Shown: piece after piece, positions 43,767 through 52,638 of the stretch
Layout: each line of letters opens with the position of its first letter
How positions within the stretch are numbered: position 1 is the first letter of the stretch
Source: Mediterraneibacter catenae
GTDB lineage: Bacteria; Bacillota; Clostridia; Lachnospirales; Lachnospiraceae
Length of the DNA: 56,898 nt
Reading direction: 5' to 3'
Assembly: GCF_008691045.1 (NCBI RefSeq)
Contig: NZ_VMSO01000016.1
Location: 1 to 56,898, forward strand
Position numbers and translations under genes: made by a program
Notes under the pieces: generated by a model
The model's database searches: none
The model's input: only the letters and a program-made list of their open reading frames with translations
Told to the model about the DNA's origin: nothing

Positions 43767-44582
43767 TTACTGTACTTTTCTGAATTGATCGGGCGTCATC
43801 CCGACTTCCCGGCGGAAAATCTGTCCAAAATAGCCGGGGCTTTCAAAGCCGCACATTTTTGATATTTCTGATATTTTTTTATCCGGATACTGGACCAGGC
43901 AGATCCGTGCATGACTGATCCTCAGCGTGAGGAGATGATGCATGATCGTCTGGTTCATTTCTTTTTTGAAAAGAAAGCAAAGGTATTCCTTTGTAAGTCC
44001 GATATTGTCTGCAAGATCCGACAGCGTAACAGGCCGGGAATAATTTTGTTCCAGATAATTCAGGACAGCCTTCAGAGTCTGGTTTTCTACGGCAAGATCT
44101 GACGGGGCGAGATACGCGATCTCTCTTGAAAGCCGAAGCAGGAAGGTATAACATTCGGAAGAAAGTGCGATTTTTTTTGAGTCAGAATCGGAATTTCCCC
44201 GGTATAATCTGTACAATCGGTTCACAGCATTCCGAAAGACTTCCGGATCAGCCAGATGATACACGCCGGATCTGTTCATGGAAAGTGAGAGGAGCAGATC
44301 CGGACAGACAGGGCCTGAAAACCCGATGAAATCTACAGTCCAGTCGTCACTGAGACTGTGGTAAATATGCGGTATATCCGGATAGATCAGAAGCCCCTGC
44401 CCCTCTGATACGACAGATCTCTGCTGGTCGGAGACAAATTCGCCCGAACCTTTTACACAAAGAAACCATTGGTACAGGGGAATTCCCGAAGGACGGTTGA
44501 TCGGTTCCTGCCGATGTCCTATCCCAAGCATATTCAGATTGAGAGGAAGGGTTCCTGTTAATGATCCGACAGATAAAATCAT
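43767..44582 (-). CDS. AraC-family regulator
   Basis: The protein has 271 residues: AraC cupin domain (YQWFLCVKGSGEFVSDQQ, LLIYPDIPHIYHS, WTVDFIGFSG) and C-terminal double helix-turn-helix (LSDLADNIGLTKEYLCFLFK; ISEISKMCGFESPGYFGQIF, ending FRKVQ). It overlaps no gene but abuts the convergent AraC-GH39 hybrid (3 bases apart). It diverges from the GH35-like gene across an AT-rich region with repeats, and most likely controls that gene. AGGAG lies before the ATG. Confidence 0.87.
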   Translation of the reverse strand: MILSVGSLTGTLPLNLNMLGIGHRQEPINRPSGIPLYQWFLCVKGSGEFVSDQQRSVVSEGQGLLIYPDIPHIYHSLSDDWTVDFIGFSGPVCPDLLLSLSMNRSGVYHLADPEVFRNAVNRLYRLYRGNSDSDSKKIALSSECYTFLLRLSREIAYLAPSDLAVENQTLKAVLNYLEQNYSRPVTLSDLADNIGLTKEYLCFLFKKEMNQTIMHHLLTLRISHARICLVQYPDKKISEISKMCGFESPGYFGQIFRREVGMTPDQFRKVQ

Positions 44583-44599
44583 ATAAACTCCTTTTTGAC

Positions 44600-44721
44600 A
44601 ATATTAATATATTTATATAAATATTATGATATTAATATTGAGATCAAATGTCAACAGATATTATAATGAAAGCGTAGAAAGTCCGGACAATTAAACTATT
44701 GAACATGAGTTGACAATTAAA
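44600..44721. promoter_or_regulatory. Divergent control region with repeats (AraC / GH35-like)
   Basis: The gap has two kinds of repeats. AATATTAATAT (44600-44610) and ATATTAATATT (44629-44639) form an inverted pair, and GACAATTAAA occurs twice as a direct repeat (44686-44695 and 44712-44721), 26 bases apart. Direct repeats near a promoter are typical of AraC-family sites. A TATAAT at 44662-44667 could serve the GH35-like gene. Confidence 0.5.
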
Positions 44722-44747
44722 TCATTAAAAGTAGAGGAGAGAGCAGA

Positions 44748-46289
44748 ATGAAAGAGATACCGCAGATCAGAGAAGTAAACGGAATTCAGACGCTTTTTGT
44801 AAACGGGGAACCGTTTTTTATTCTGGGTGGAGAGCTTCACAACTCCGCAGCTGCCAGTCTGGAATATATGGATCGGAATGTGTGGCCTAATCTGCAGGAA
44901 ATGAACATGAATACAGTTGTTCTTCCGCTGTACTGGGAGCAGATTGAGCATGAGGAGGGAAAATACAGTTTTGATCTTATGGACGGACTGATATATAAAG
45001 CCCGGGAAAACGGGATGCATCTGGTATTCCTCTGGTTCGGGCTGTGGAAAAATGCAGAATCCATGTATATCCCGGCGTGGATGAAGAAAGATACGGCAAC
45101 TTATTTCCGTGCGGAAAAGCAGAACGGGGAAAAGACGAACACTGTTTCTCCGTTATGTAAAGCAGCGGTGGAAAAGGATGCGGCAGCATTTTCGGCGGTG
45201 ATGAAACATATCAGGGAGGTGGATGAACAGGAGTCCACTGTCATTATGATGCAGGTAGAAAACGAGATCGGGCTGATGGGTACGGACAGGGATCATTGTG
45301 CCGCAGCGGAGCAGGCGTTTGCTGGAGAAATTCCGGAAGAACTGGAAGACTGCTGTCAGAAGTCCGGAACATGGGCGGAAGCTTTCGGGGAGGATGCGGC
45401 TGAAGCTTTTATGGCGTATCAGTTTGCATCCGCTGTGGAACGGATTGCATCAGCCGGAAGAAAAGAGTATGCACTGCCCTGCTATGCAAATGCATGGCTG
45501 AAGCAGTATCCATGGTATCCGGGTTCCTATCCTATGGGAGGACCGGTGAAGGAAATGCATGGAATATGGAAGAAAACAGCCCCGTCGCTGTTTACTCTTT
45601 CTCCGGATATTTATGTACCGTATGTGGCAGACATACTGGATCAGTACGGATATGACGGCAATCCCCTGTTTGTTCCGGAAGTCCGGAAGGACGCAGTGAC
45701 TTCCTCCTACTGCCTGTATGCCTTTGCCGGCAGGAATGCTGTAGGGTATTCGCCTTTCGGTATTGAAGAGCTTGCGCTTCCTCCGGAGGCTGTGGACAAG
45801 CCGCCTATGGAAGTAATGATCGCGCTCAATATCGACCCGTCCGCCTTTGATATTACCGGAAGCCGGGATTATTTGAAAGCGGCATATGGAATCATTAATG
45901 AAATGAAACCGCTGCTTCTGAAGTACAGGGGGACGGAGCATATGAAAAGTTATGTGAAGAAATCCGCTACGGATTTTGGAACGTATCTGCAGTTTTCCGA
46001 TTTTGATATTCTTGCGGCATACTCACCTCAGCAGAATGCAAAACCCCTTTCTGCCGGAATTGTACTGGAATTGTCAAATAACCGATTTCTGCTGGCCGGA
46101 ATGCGGACGGAATTTACTTTTATGGCGAAGCCCGGAGAGAACGTAAAGGCAGATTATCTCAAGATTGAGGAAGGTATTCTGCAGAACGGAGAGTGGAAAA
46201 CCGCACGGGTGCTGAACGGCGATGAAAAGATGGCGGTCAGACTCGGGGATATGCCCGGCTGTCTGCTGGTTGAACTCTACAAGTTCTGA
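44748..46289 (+). CDS. GH35-like beta-galactosidase with DUF5597-type C-terminal domain
   Basis: The protein has 513 residues and no signal peptide. The TIM barrel shows ILGGELHNSAAASLEYM, MNMNTVVLPLYWEQIEHEEG, the acid/base pair QVENEIG (E173) and nucleophile E311 (LFVPEVRK). These fit the GH35/GH42-like group with a DUF5597-type C-terminal beta domain (about 380-513). Such enzymes remove beta-galactose or related sugars from glycosides. It is divergent from an AraC gene and ends at a bidirectional terminator. GAGGAGAG precedes the start. Confidence 0.82.
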   Translation: MKEIPQIREVNGIQTLFVNGEPFFILGGELHNSAAASLEYMDRNVWPNLQEMNMNTVVLPLYWEQIEHEEGKYSFDLMDGLIYKARENGMHLVFLWFGLWKNAESMYIPAWMKKDTATYFRAEKQNGEKTNTVSPLCKAAVEKDAAAFSAVMKHIREVDEQESTVIMMQVENEIGLMGTDRDHCAAAEQAFAGEIPEELEDCCQKSGTWAEAFGEDAAEAFMAYQFASAVERIASAGRKEYALPCYANAWLKQYPWYPGSYPMGGPVKEMHGIWKKTAPSLFTLSPDIYVPYVADILDQYGYDGNPLFVPEVRKDAVTSSYCLYAFAGRNAVGYSPFGIEELALPPEAVDKPPMEVMIALNIDPSAFDITGSRDYLKAAYGIINEMKPLLLKYRGTEHMKSYVKKSATDFGTYLQFSDFDILAAYSPQQNAKPLSAGIVLELSNNRFLLAGMRTEFTFMAKPGENVKADYLKIEEGILQNGEWKTARVLNGDEKMAVRLGDMPGCLLVELYKF

Positions 46290-46321
46290 TTTACGGAATT
46301 GAGTCAATATTGACTGAAACA

Positions 46322-46371
46322 AAAGATCCGACAGAAGATTACAATACAGTAATTTGTTCTGCCGGATCTTT
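46322..46371. terminator. Bidirectional terminator, GH35-like / TetR
   Basis: AAAGATCCG-CAGAA (46322-46336) pairs with TTCTG-CGGATCTTT (46357-46371) with a single mismatch. A and T tracts at both ends allow termination of both convergent genes. Confidence 0.85.
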
Positions 46372-46372
46372 A

Positions 46373-46984
46373 TTATGATTTTTCTGTCTGATTTTTGAAT
46401 GTTTTAAAAAGTCCGAAATGCATGTTGTCGGTCATGATTGTTTCGACTTCCTGCCTTGTAACGGTGGTATAGTACTGGAACCACCACTGAATAAGCGACA
46501 TCATATTTGAAGCAAAAATGAAGGCGTAGAGGCTGGCGCATTTTTTCTGGTGAGGCGTCTGTTCAGATGAGGATTTCATGGCCGTAATAATGCTGTCGCG
46601 GATGATTCCCGTCATTTCATCATAAATCCTCCGATCTGTGGAAGCAGTCCACAGAATTTCATATTTATCTTTATTTTTTTCAATAAATTCCAGAGTGGCA
46701 TCAAAATTATTGATATAACAGATATCGTGTATGCGGGAAGGTTCCGCGTTAATAAATTCCACATTGATATGCTGTCTGAATTCTTCCATTGTCCTGTTCA
46801 GATATTTGTCCAGCAGATCATACTTGTCAAGATAATACTTATAGAAGGTGGACCGGTTTATCATGGCCCTGTCGCAGATCATGCTTATGGTAATTTTCCG
46901 GAACGGACAGGCGGCCAGATTTTCCAGCAGTGACACATCAATCTGTCTCAGTGTTTTGATGATTCGTAAATCGCTCTTTCCCAT
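46373..46984 (-). CDS. TetR/AcrR-family regulator
   Basis: The protein has 203 residues. The N-terminal helix-turn-helix (ITISMICDRAMINRSTFYKYY) is typical, and the C-terminal helical domain (residues 60-200) would bind the inducer. GGAG precedes the start. It is divergent from the reductase/phloretin-hydrolase operon with about 225 bases between; an inverted repeat at 47080-47117 is a candidate operator. By analogy with flavonoid-responsive TetR proteins the ligand could be an aromatic compound; that is inference. Confidence 0.87.
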   Translation of the reverse strand: MGKSDLRIIKTLRQIDVSLLENLAACPFRKITISMICDRAMINRSTFYKYYLDKYDLLDKYLNRTMEEFRQHINVEFINAEPSRIHDICYINNFDATLEFIEKNKDKYEILWTASTDRRIYDEMTGIIRDSIITAMKSSSEQTPHQKKCASLYAFIFASNMMSLIQWWFQYYTTVTRQEVETIMTDNMHFGLFKTFKNQTEKS

Positions 46985-47079
46985 TTTATTCTCCTTATTC
47001 CGATAATTCTACTTTAGCTGTTTTTTCCCTTTCTTTCAAGCAAAATATTCCCAAAAAGCAACAGAATAAAACAAAATGT

Positions 47080-47117
47080 TGCATATCATACAAATAAAAA
47101 TAAACTGGTGATATGCA
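47080..47117. promoter_or_regulatory. Inverted repeat, candidate TetR operator
   Basis: TGCATATCA (47080-47088) and TGATATGCA (47109-47117) are perfect 9-base arms separated by 20 bases, upstream of the reductase operon. A TAATAT at 47143-47148 and TTGATA at 47131 are possible promoter boxes, but no convincing pair is seen. Confidence 0.5.
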
Positions 47118-47208
47118 CAAAAAAGGCAGATTGATAACATAGTAATATAGGAAATCTCTACAGAAATATATTCTGTCGGGATCAGTAAAAATGAAAGGAA
47201 GAGAAGCA

Positions 47209-49329
47209 ATGGAAGTTACGATTCAGATCGACGGAAAAGAGCTCCATGTGGAGCAGGGAAGCAACGTCCTTGAGGCGGCTCTGACGAACGGAATCTATAT
47301 CCCGCATTTGTGCCATCATCCGGATCTTCCGGATATCGGTTCCTGCAGGCTGTGCATCGTGGAGGTGGAAGGCCGGGAGGGAGTATGGCCGTCCTGTAAG
47401 CTGGAGGCGGAGGAAGGGATGAAAATCCGCACGGACAGTGAACAGATCAGTCATTTGAGAAATCTGTCCATGGAACTGATCCTGGCGGCACATCCGGAAG
47501 ACTGTTCGACCTGCCCGAAATACGGACAGTGTGAGATGCAGACCCTGATCCAGTATATGGGTGTCTCAGCAACGAGAATGAATACCCGGGTGAAAGGGAT
47601 TAAAATGAATGACAGCAATCCACTTATCATCCATGATATGAACCGCTGTGTGCTTTGCGGGCGCTGTGTCCGCGCCTGCGCGGACTTAAGAGGGGTGGGC
47701 GTGCTTCAGTATAATAAGAAAGAGATGGAGACATACATAGGAACCCTTCATGACCGTCTCCTGAAAGATTCAGACTGCCGGTTCTGCGGCGCCTGTGCGG
47801 AAGTATGTCCCACAGGCACGATCAGAGATATGGTGAATTATACGGCAGTTGAGAAGCGGGATACTCTCATCCCGTGTCAGGCGGCATGCCCGGCACATGC
47901 CGATGTTCCAAGATATGTAAGATATGTAAAAGAAGGAAGAATGGAAGAGGCGACAGCCGTGATCCATGAAAAGATTCCATTCCCCGAATGTCTTGGACAT
48001 GTCTGCAATCATGCGTGTGAAGCGGACTGCAGGCGCGGAGAAGTAAATGAACCGGTATCGATCCGCAATATTAAACGTTATGCCGCGGAACACGCAAATA
48101 ATGAACTGTGGAAGAAGAACAGCAGACATCTTCCGGCTACAGGGAAGAAAGTCTGCGTGATCGGCGGAGGTCCGGCAGGAATGACAGCGGCATATTATCT
48201 TGCCAAGCAGGGGCATGAGACTGTACTCAAGGAGGCTATGCCGAAACTTGGAGGTCAGATGCAGTATGGAATCCCGTCCTACCGCCTTCCGAGAGAAGTG
48301 GTAGATAAAGAAGCGGATTATCTTCAGGATGCAGGCGTCCGTGTTGAGACCGGGTGCAGAGTGGAAGATCCCAGGATGCTTCTTCAGGAATATGACGCAG
48401 TTCTGATGGCCATCGGGACTCACATGGGTGTGAGGCTTCCGATGGAAGGCAATGAACTTCCAGGTGTAATACTGAATGCGGATTTCCTGCAGAATGCCTC
48501 TATGGGGCTGGAGACCGGGATGGGAGAGCGCGTGATCGTGCTCGGCGGCGGAAATGTCGCGTTTGACTGTGCGAGGTCGGCTGTCCGGCTCGGCGCGAAA
48601 GAAATCCATCTGGCGTGTCTTGAAGCACGGGAAAATATGCTGGCGGATGATGAGGAGATCGAGCAGGCACAGGAGGAAGGTATCCATGTTCATCCGGCCC
48701 AGACTTTTGAGCGAATCTGCGGCGTGGATCATGTAACGGGTGTGGAGTTCTGTAATGTAAAAAGCTTCCGGTTTGATGAGAACCGGCGTGCCATTATTGA
48801 GAAAGAAGAAGGTTCGAACCATGTGATCGAGGCTGACACTGTGATCTTCGCGGTGGGTCAGCGTGCGCAGATTACGGCTGATGCCGGTCTGGAGCTTGGA
48901 AGAGGAAATTCGATTGCCGTGAAAGAAGGTTCGCTTGCCACCAGCGTGGATGGTATTTTTGCCTGCGGCGATGCGGTATATGGAACAAAAACAGTGATTC
49001 AGGGCGTGGCGTCCGGACGGAATGCGGCGTCTGAAATTGACCGGTATCTCGGCGGTGACGGGGATATTTCCGAAGTCCTTGTGCCGGTTGAGAAGAGGGA
49101 TGCCCGGATCGGCCGCATTGAAGGGTTCGGATATCTGGAAAGAGCAGAGGAGGTATTTCTTCCGGCTGATCAGAGAAGGGACAGCTTCCGGCCTGTCAGC
49201 AGCGGAATCTGTGACGAGAAAATCTGTGCGGAGGCAGGCAGGTGCCTGAAGTGCGATCTCAGATTTGATATCACCGGTCACAGACTGTGGAGTGATTATA
49301 CCGATCAGGAAAAGGAGGCAGTAAGATGA
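47209..49329 (+). CDS. Multi-cluster Fe-S/FAD oxidoreductase: NuoG-like N-terminus plus GltD-like NAD(P)H module
   Basis: The protein has 706 residues. In order: a [2Fe-2S] domain (LCHHPDLPDIGSCRLCIVE, later C), the His-Cys cluster HPEDCSTCPKYGQC, two [4Fe-4S] sites (CVLCGRCVRAC; CRFCGACAEVC), a glutamate-synthase-type Fe-S helical domain (CQAACPAHADVPRYVR and NHACEADCRRG), then FAD (IGGGPAGMTAAYYLAKQGHE) and NAD(P) (LGGGNVAFDCARSAVRLGA) folds. It would move electrons from NAD(P)H into an Fe-S chain. The start at 47209 follows AAAGGAAGAG; an ATG at 47191 is less likely. It overlaps the next gene by 4 bases (ATGA), so the two proteins almost certainly form a complex. Confidence 0.87.
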   Translation: MEVTIQIDGKELHVEQGSNVLEAALTNGIYIPHLCHHPDLPDIGSCRLCIVEVEGREGVWPSCKLEAEEGMKIRTDSEQISHLRNLSMELILAAHPEDCSTCPKYGQCEMQTLIQYMGVSATRMNTRVKGIKMNDSNPLIIHDMNRCVLCGRCVRACADLRGVGVLQYNKKEMETYIGTLHDRLLKDSDCRFCGACAEVCPTGTIRDMVNYTAVEKRDTLIPCQAACPAHADVPRYVRYVKEGRMEEATAVIHEKIPFPECLGHVCNHACEADCRRGEVNEPVSIRNIKRYAAEHANNELWKKNSRHLPATGKKVCVIGGGPAGMTAAYYLAKQGHETVLKEAMPKLGGQMQYGIPSYRLPREVVDKEADYLQDAGVRVETGCRVEDPRMLLQEYDAVLMAIGTHMGVRLPMEGNELPGVILNADFLQNASMGLETGMGERVIVLGGGNVAFDCARSAVRLGAKEIHLACLEARENMLADDEEIEQAQEEGIHVHPAQTFERICGVDHVTGVEFCNVKSFRFDENRRAIIEKEEGSNHVIEADTVIFAVGQRAQITADAGLELGRGNSIAVKEGSLATSVDGIFACGDAVYGTKTVIQGVASGRNAASEIDRYLGGDGDISEVLVPVEKRDARIGRIEGFGYLERAEEVFLPADQRRDSFRPVSSGICDEKICAEAGRCLKCDLRFDITGHRLWSDYTDQEKEAVR

Positions 49330-52082
49330 GTTTATTAAGCAATAATTCAGAAGCCCTTGCAATGGCAGGCAGGCTCAGTCAGGCCGAGCTGGAAACGAAG
49401 CTGGGCAGACTGCCGGAGACGGAAGGAAGAGTTCTGGCCGCGCTGTACAATGCAGATACGGAAGGAAAGATGAATATGCTGCTCCACACCAACCCGGCGG
49501 GGATCGTTGCCGGGCTGGCGGCTGCGGTGAAGCTTTCCGGAGCAAAGGGGGCTGTTCTTGTCACAGACTGTGATATCAATGAACAGGAATATACGGCCGC
49601 TGCGGCCACTGCAGGTGTTGAGCTTGAAATTGAGCACGCGGAGATGGTTAATAAAACTGCACACAAGCAGGATCTGATGATGACTTTCGAGGAACTGGCC
49701 GCTCTTGCGGAGCGCATGACAGGAAATGAACCAGGGATCTTTCTTGCAGTGGACGATGAAGTGCCTGTGGAGGCAGACCCGCAGGCACCGGTAAAGAGTT
49801 TCCTGCCGGCGGAAGGATGCAGAGGTATCCGGACGGGACATTGTCTCTATACACTGGCCGAGCTGGAAGGAGTGAAGATAAAAGATCTTCATACATGGGG
49901 CGGTGTGATCCGGACCATACGTGAAACAGACTGTGCGGTGGATCTGGCAGCGAAAGAAGTGTTTGCGCTGCGGAAGAAGAGCTGCGGCAAATGCACCTTC
50001 TGCCGGGAGGGACTGTATCAGATATCCCAGATTCTTCATGCCGTTACGGCAGGCCGGGCGGAGCTCAAGGATCTGGAACTTGCGGAAGAAATCGGCCTGG
50101 CCATGGAAGTGTCCTGCAACTGTACGCTGGGCGACCGCGCAGGCGTGCCGGCAGTTTCCATGCTGAAATCCTTCCGGGATGAGACGGAGGCACATATCCG
50201 GAGGAAAGAGTGCCCTGCGGAAGTCTGTCTTGCGCTGACCAAGTTCTATATCGATCCGAAACTGTGTACCGGAACAGGCGCGTGCGTGGATGTCTGCCCG
50301 GAACACTGCATTGAAGGGAAAGACGGGTATGTCTCACAGATCGATGAGTTTGACTGCACCCGCTGCGGAAAATGTCTTGATGTCTGTGCAAATCACGCTG
50401 TGAAGAAAGTATCCGGACGTATGCCGAAGCTTCCGCCGAAGCGCGCGAGACTGAAAGGCGCAGCGGCTGCATCGGAAGCGCGCCGGAGCTCTTCCGGCCT
50501 GCGGGAGAGAAGTGCAGGGAGAAAACGTGCGTACGCGGCGCCGGGTATACATATGGCAGTCCAAAAAGCTCAGAAAGCCGAACAGAGAGTTCATACAGAA
50601 AAGAAAGCGGAGGTTAAGATAATGAAAACATTACAGACAGATGTGGTCATTGTTGCAGGAGGCCCGGCAGGTCTGGCAGCAGCCATTACTGCAGGAGAAA
50701 ACGGCCTGAAGTCTATTATACTGGAAAAATCCGGTACCACGGGCGGCGCGGCCAATATGGGAATGGGACCGCTGGGAATTGATACGAAGATCCAGAAGGC
50801 AAACTTCAACAATATCAGTGTGCAGGAAGCGCTGGATATGCATATGCAGTATACTCACTACCGTGTGGATGAGGATCTGGTACAGACCTATTTCAACAAA
50901 AGTGCGGAAACCATTGAATGGCTTCAGGAGATGGGCGTAGAGTTTGCGGGTGCGTTCCGCTACTTCAAGGAGTCTGAGGCTACCTGGCATATCGTGAAGC
51001 CGGAGAACGGTGTGATCGGGCCGCGTGCGGCAGGCCCCATGATCAAGAAGATGACCGAGCGCGCGAAAGAACTGGGAGCAGAGATTCTTCTGGAGACTCC
51101 GGCAGTTTCCCTCATCACAGAGAATGGTAAAGTCTGCGGCGCTAAAGCGGTGGATAAGGACGGGAACGGCATTGAGGTGAGAGGAAAAGCTGTTATCGTT
51201 GCAACCGGCGGATTTGGAAACAATAAGGAGATGCTGAAGGAGGAGTTCGGCCTGAACCTTGGCGAAGATTTCTTCCCGTTCCAGATTCCGGGCATTACAG
51301 GAGACGGCCTGCGTATGATGTGGGAGGTCGGAGCAGAGAAGTTCGGCGCCAACATCGAGGCTATCTATCAGATTCCGGACAATCTGAACTGGTTCCTGCT
51401 TGATGCGGTACTTCGTCAGCCGAATCTGCTGATCAACCAGCTGGGAGACCGGTTTATGAACGAGGGCGATATGGGAAATACCACGTACGCCGGAAATGCA
51501 CTTCATCTGCAGCCGGGCAACTACGGATACTGCATTATGGACGAGGGGATTCTGAAAGAATACAAGAAGAACGGTCCGGACATTGTAGATATCGTACACC
51601 CGGCAGAGGCATTCATTGCATTTGACGGACAGGCCGCACAGGCGGTAGAGCAGGGGTATCCGGGATATATTGAAGCCGAGACGGTGGAAGAACTGGCAGA
51701 GAAGCTGCGAATTGACGCGGAGAAGCTTCAGGATACGATCAATGAATATAATGAGATGTGTGAGAACGGCGTGGACACGAAGTTCCACAAACCTCAGAAA
51801 TACCTGCACCCGATTACCGGAAAAGGGAAATATCTGGTTGGCAAGTATTATCTGGCAGCCTATGGAACTGTCGGCGGCGTCCGCATCAACAAGTACTGTG
51901 AAGTGCTGGATGAAAATCAGATGCCGATCGAGGGACTCTACAGCGCCGGATCAGATGCTAATACAATTTACGGAGACAGTTATAACTTTACTCTTCCGGG
52001 AAACACAATGGGATTCGCCATCAATTCCGGACGTATGGCAGGTGAGAGTGTGGCAGAGTATATCCATGACTGTGAAGCATAA
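49326..52082 (+). CDS. Fusion: NuoF-like Fe-S domain, ferredoxin and fumarate-reductase-like flavoprotein
   Basis: The protein has 918 residues. Residues 1-210 look like a NuoF relic without the glycine-rich FMN/NADH motifs. About 215-300 is the NuoF [4Fe-4S] domain (SCGKCTFCREG; CNCTLGD). About 310-360 is a two-cluster ferredoxin (CTGTGACVDVCPEHC; CTRCGKCLDVC). Residues 375-430 form an Ala/Arg/Lys-rich linker. From 435 there is a flavocytochrome-c/fumarate-reductase-type FAD domain (VAGGPAGLAAAI; ATGGFGNNKEML; late GGVRINKYCEVLDENQMPIEG and LYSAGSDANTIYG). It probably reduces an activated C=C bond, with electrons from its partner at 47209. The substrate is unknown; an enone of a flavonoid or chalcone is a guess from the neighbouring hydrolase. 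Confidence 0.83.
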   Translation: MSLLSNNSEALAMAGRLSQAELETKLGRLPETEGRVLAALYNADTEGKMNMLLHTNPAGIVAGLAAAVKLSGAKGAVLVTDCDINEQEYTAAAATAGVELEIEHAEMVNKTAHKQDLMMTFEELAALAERMTGNEPGIFLAVDDEVPVEADPQAPVKSFLPAEGCRGIRTGHCLYTLAELEGVKIKDLHTWGGVIRTIRETDCAVDLAAKEVFALRKKSCGKCTFCREGLYQISQILHAVTAGRAELKDLELAEEIGLAMEVSCNCTLGDRAGVPAVSMLKSFRDETEAHIRRKECPAEVCLALTKFYIDPKLCTGTGACVDVCPEHCIEGKDGYVSQIDEFDCTRCGKCLDVCANHAVKKVSGRMPKLPPKRARLKGAAAASEARRSSSGLRERSAGRKRAYAAPGIHMAVQKAQKAEQRVHTEKKAEVKIMKTLQTDVVIVAGGPAGLAAAITAGENGLKSIILEKSGTTGGAANMGMGPLGIDTKIQKANFNNISVQEALDMHMQYTHYRVDEDLVQTYFNKSAETIEWLQEMGVEFAGAFRYFKESEATWHIVKPENGVIGPRAAGPMIKKMTERAKELGAEILLETPAVSLITENGKVCGAKAVDKDGNGIEVRGKAVIVATGGFGNNKEMLKEEFGLNLGEDFFPFQIPGITGDGLRMMWEVGAEKFGANIEAIYQIPDNLNWFLLDAVLRQPNLLINQLGDRFMNEGDMGNTTYAGNALHLQPGNYGYCIMDEGILKEYKKNGPDIVDIVHPAEAFIAFDGQAAQAVEQGYPGYIEAETVEELAEKLRIDAEKLQDTINEYNEMCENGVDTKFHKPQKYLHPITGKGKYLVGKYYLAAYGTVGGVRINKYCEVLDENQMPIEGLYSAGSDANTIYGDSYNFTLPGNTMGFAINSGRMAGESVAEYIHDCEA
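50609..50624 (+). promoter_or_regulatory. Internal ribosome site and start codon within the fusion gene
   Basis: GGAGGT (50609-50614), 7 bases and ATG (50622) lie in frame right at the boundary between the linker and the FAD domain. Translation from here would give a 486-residue stand-alone fumarate-reductase-like protein. This is either a relic of gene fusion or a live second start. Confidence 0.6.
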
Positions 52083-52102
52083 ACGTCAGGGGGCAGTGGG
52101 TA

Positions 52103-52618
52103 ATGTCAAAAAAATGGGATAATCTGACACTGGCACTGTGCATTGCACTGCTGCCGCCCATCTGGGCGGTGCTTGCGCCCCATATCCATGTATCCACCGG
52201 TGCAGTCGCGCTGATCTGCGCAGGGGTATATGTGGCGAACGGTAACCGGGCTTCCGATGGAGTAAAAATTTCCGTTGGTTTTCTGTTGGGTGACTTCTGG
52301 GCATGGGCTGCACTGCACATTATGGATCTGCTTAAATGGAATCCGGAGCTTGAGCTGTTCCTGACGCTTTTTGTCATGGGCGGTCTTGCGGTACTGATCT
52401 CAGGTCTTGCGCCAAAGTGGATCTACTGTCCGTCCTGGCTGTGCGGATGGGCCATTGGGCTTACAATCATGTCGCCTCTTGGAATGGAAGGCATGAAAGG
52501 ATATCCGCTGCAGATCGCTGCGGCAATGCTTGCAGGCGTGTGGTATGTCGGTGTCCTTCTTGATAAAGTACAGAAGAAAATGTTGAAAATTATTCAATGC
52601 AGATTCAGTAAAAAATAA
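52103..52618 (+). CDS. DUF1097-type integral membrane protein
   Basis: The protein has 171 residues with about five hydrophobic segments (LALCIALLPPIWAVLAP, GAVALICAGVYVANG, FLTLFVMGGLAVLISGLA, LCGWAIGLTIMSPLG) that match the small DUF1097 membrane family, whose function is not established. Start with GGGGGC upstream, 20 bases after the fusion reductase. Lying between the reductase and the hydrolase it could be the uptake or efflux route for the aromatic substrate or product, but this is inference. Confidence 0.7.
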   Translation: MSKKWDNLTLALCIALLPPIWAVLAPHIHVSTGAVALICAGVYVANGNRASDGVKISVGFLLGDFWAWAALHIMDLLKWNPELELFLTLFVMGGLAVLISGLAPKWIYCPSWLCGWAIGLTIMSPLGMEGMKGYPLQIAAAMLAGVWYVGVLLDKVQKKMLKIIQCRFSKK

Positions 52619-52638
52619 AGAAAGGCTAAGATAAAGTT

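Noticed and set aside
47770..49362. Open frame of 530 codons on the minus strand
   Set aside because: It is fully antisense to the NuoG/GltD-like gene, has no ribosome site and no recognisable domain; the plus-strand protein has clear cofactor motifs.
50631..51809. Open frame of 392 codons on the minus strand
   Set aside because: It is antisense to the FAD domain of the fusion reductase and shows no domain or start signal.
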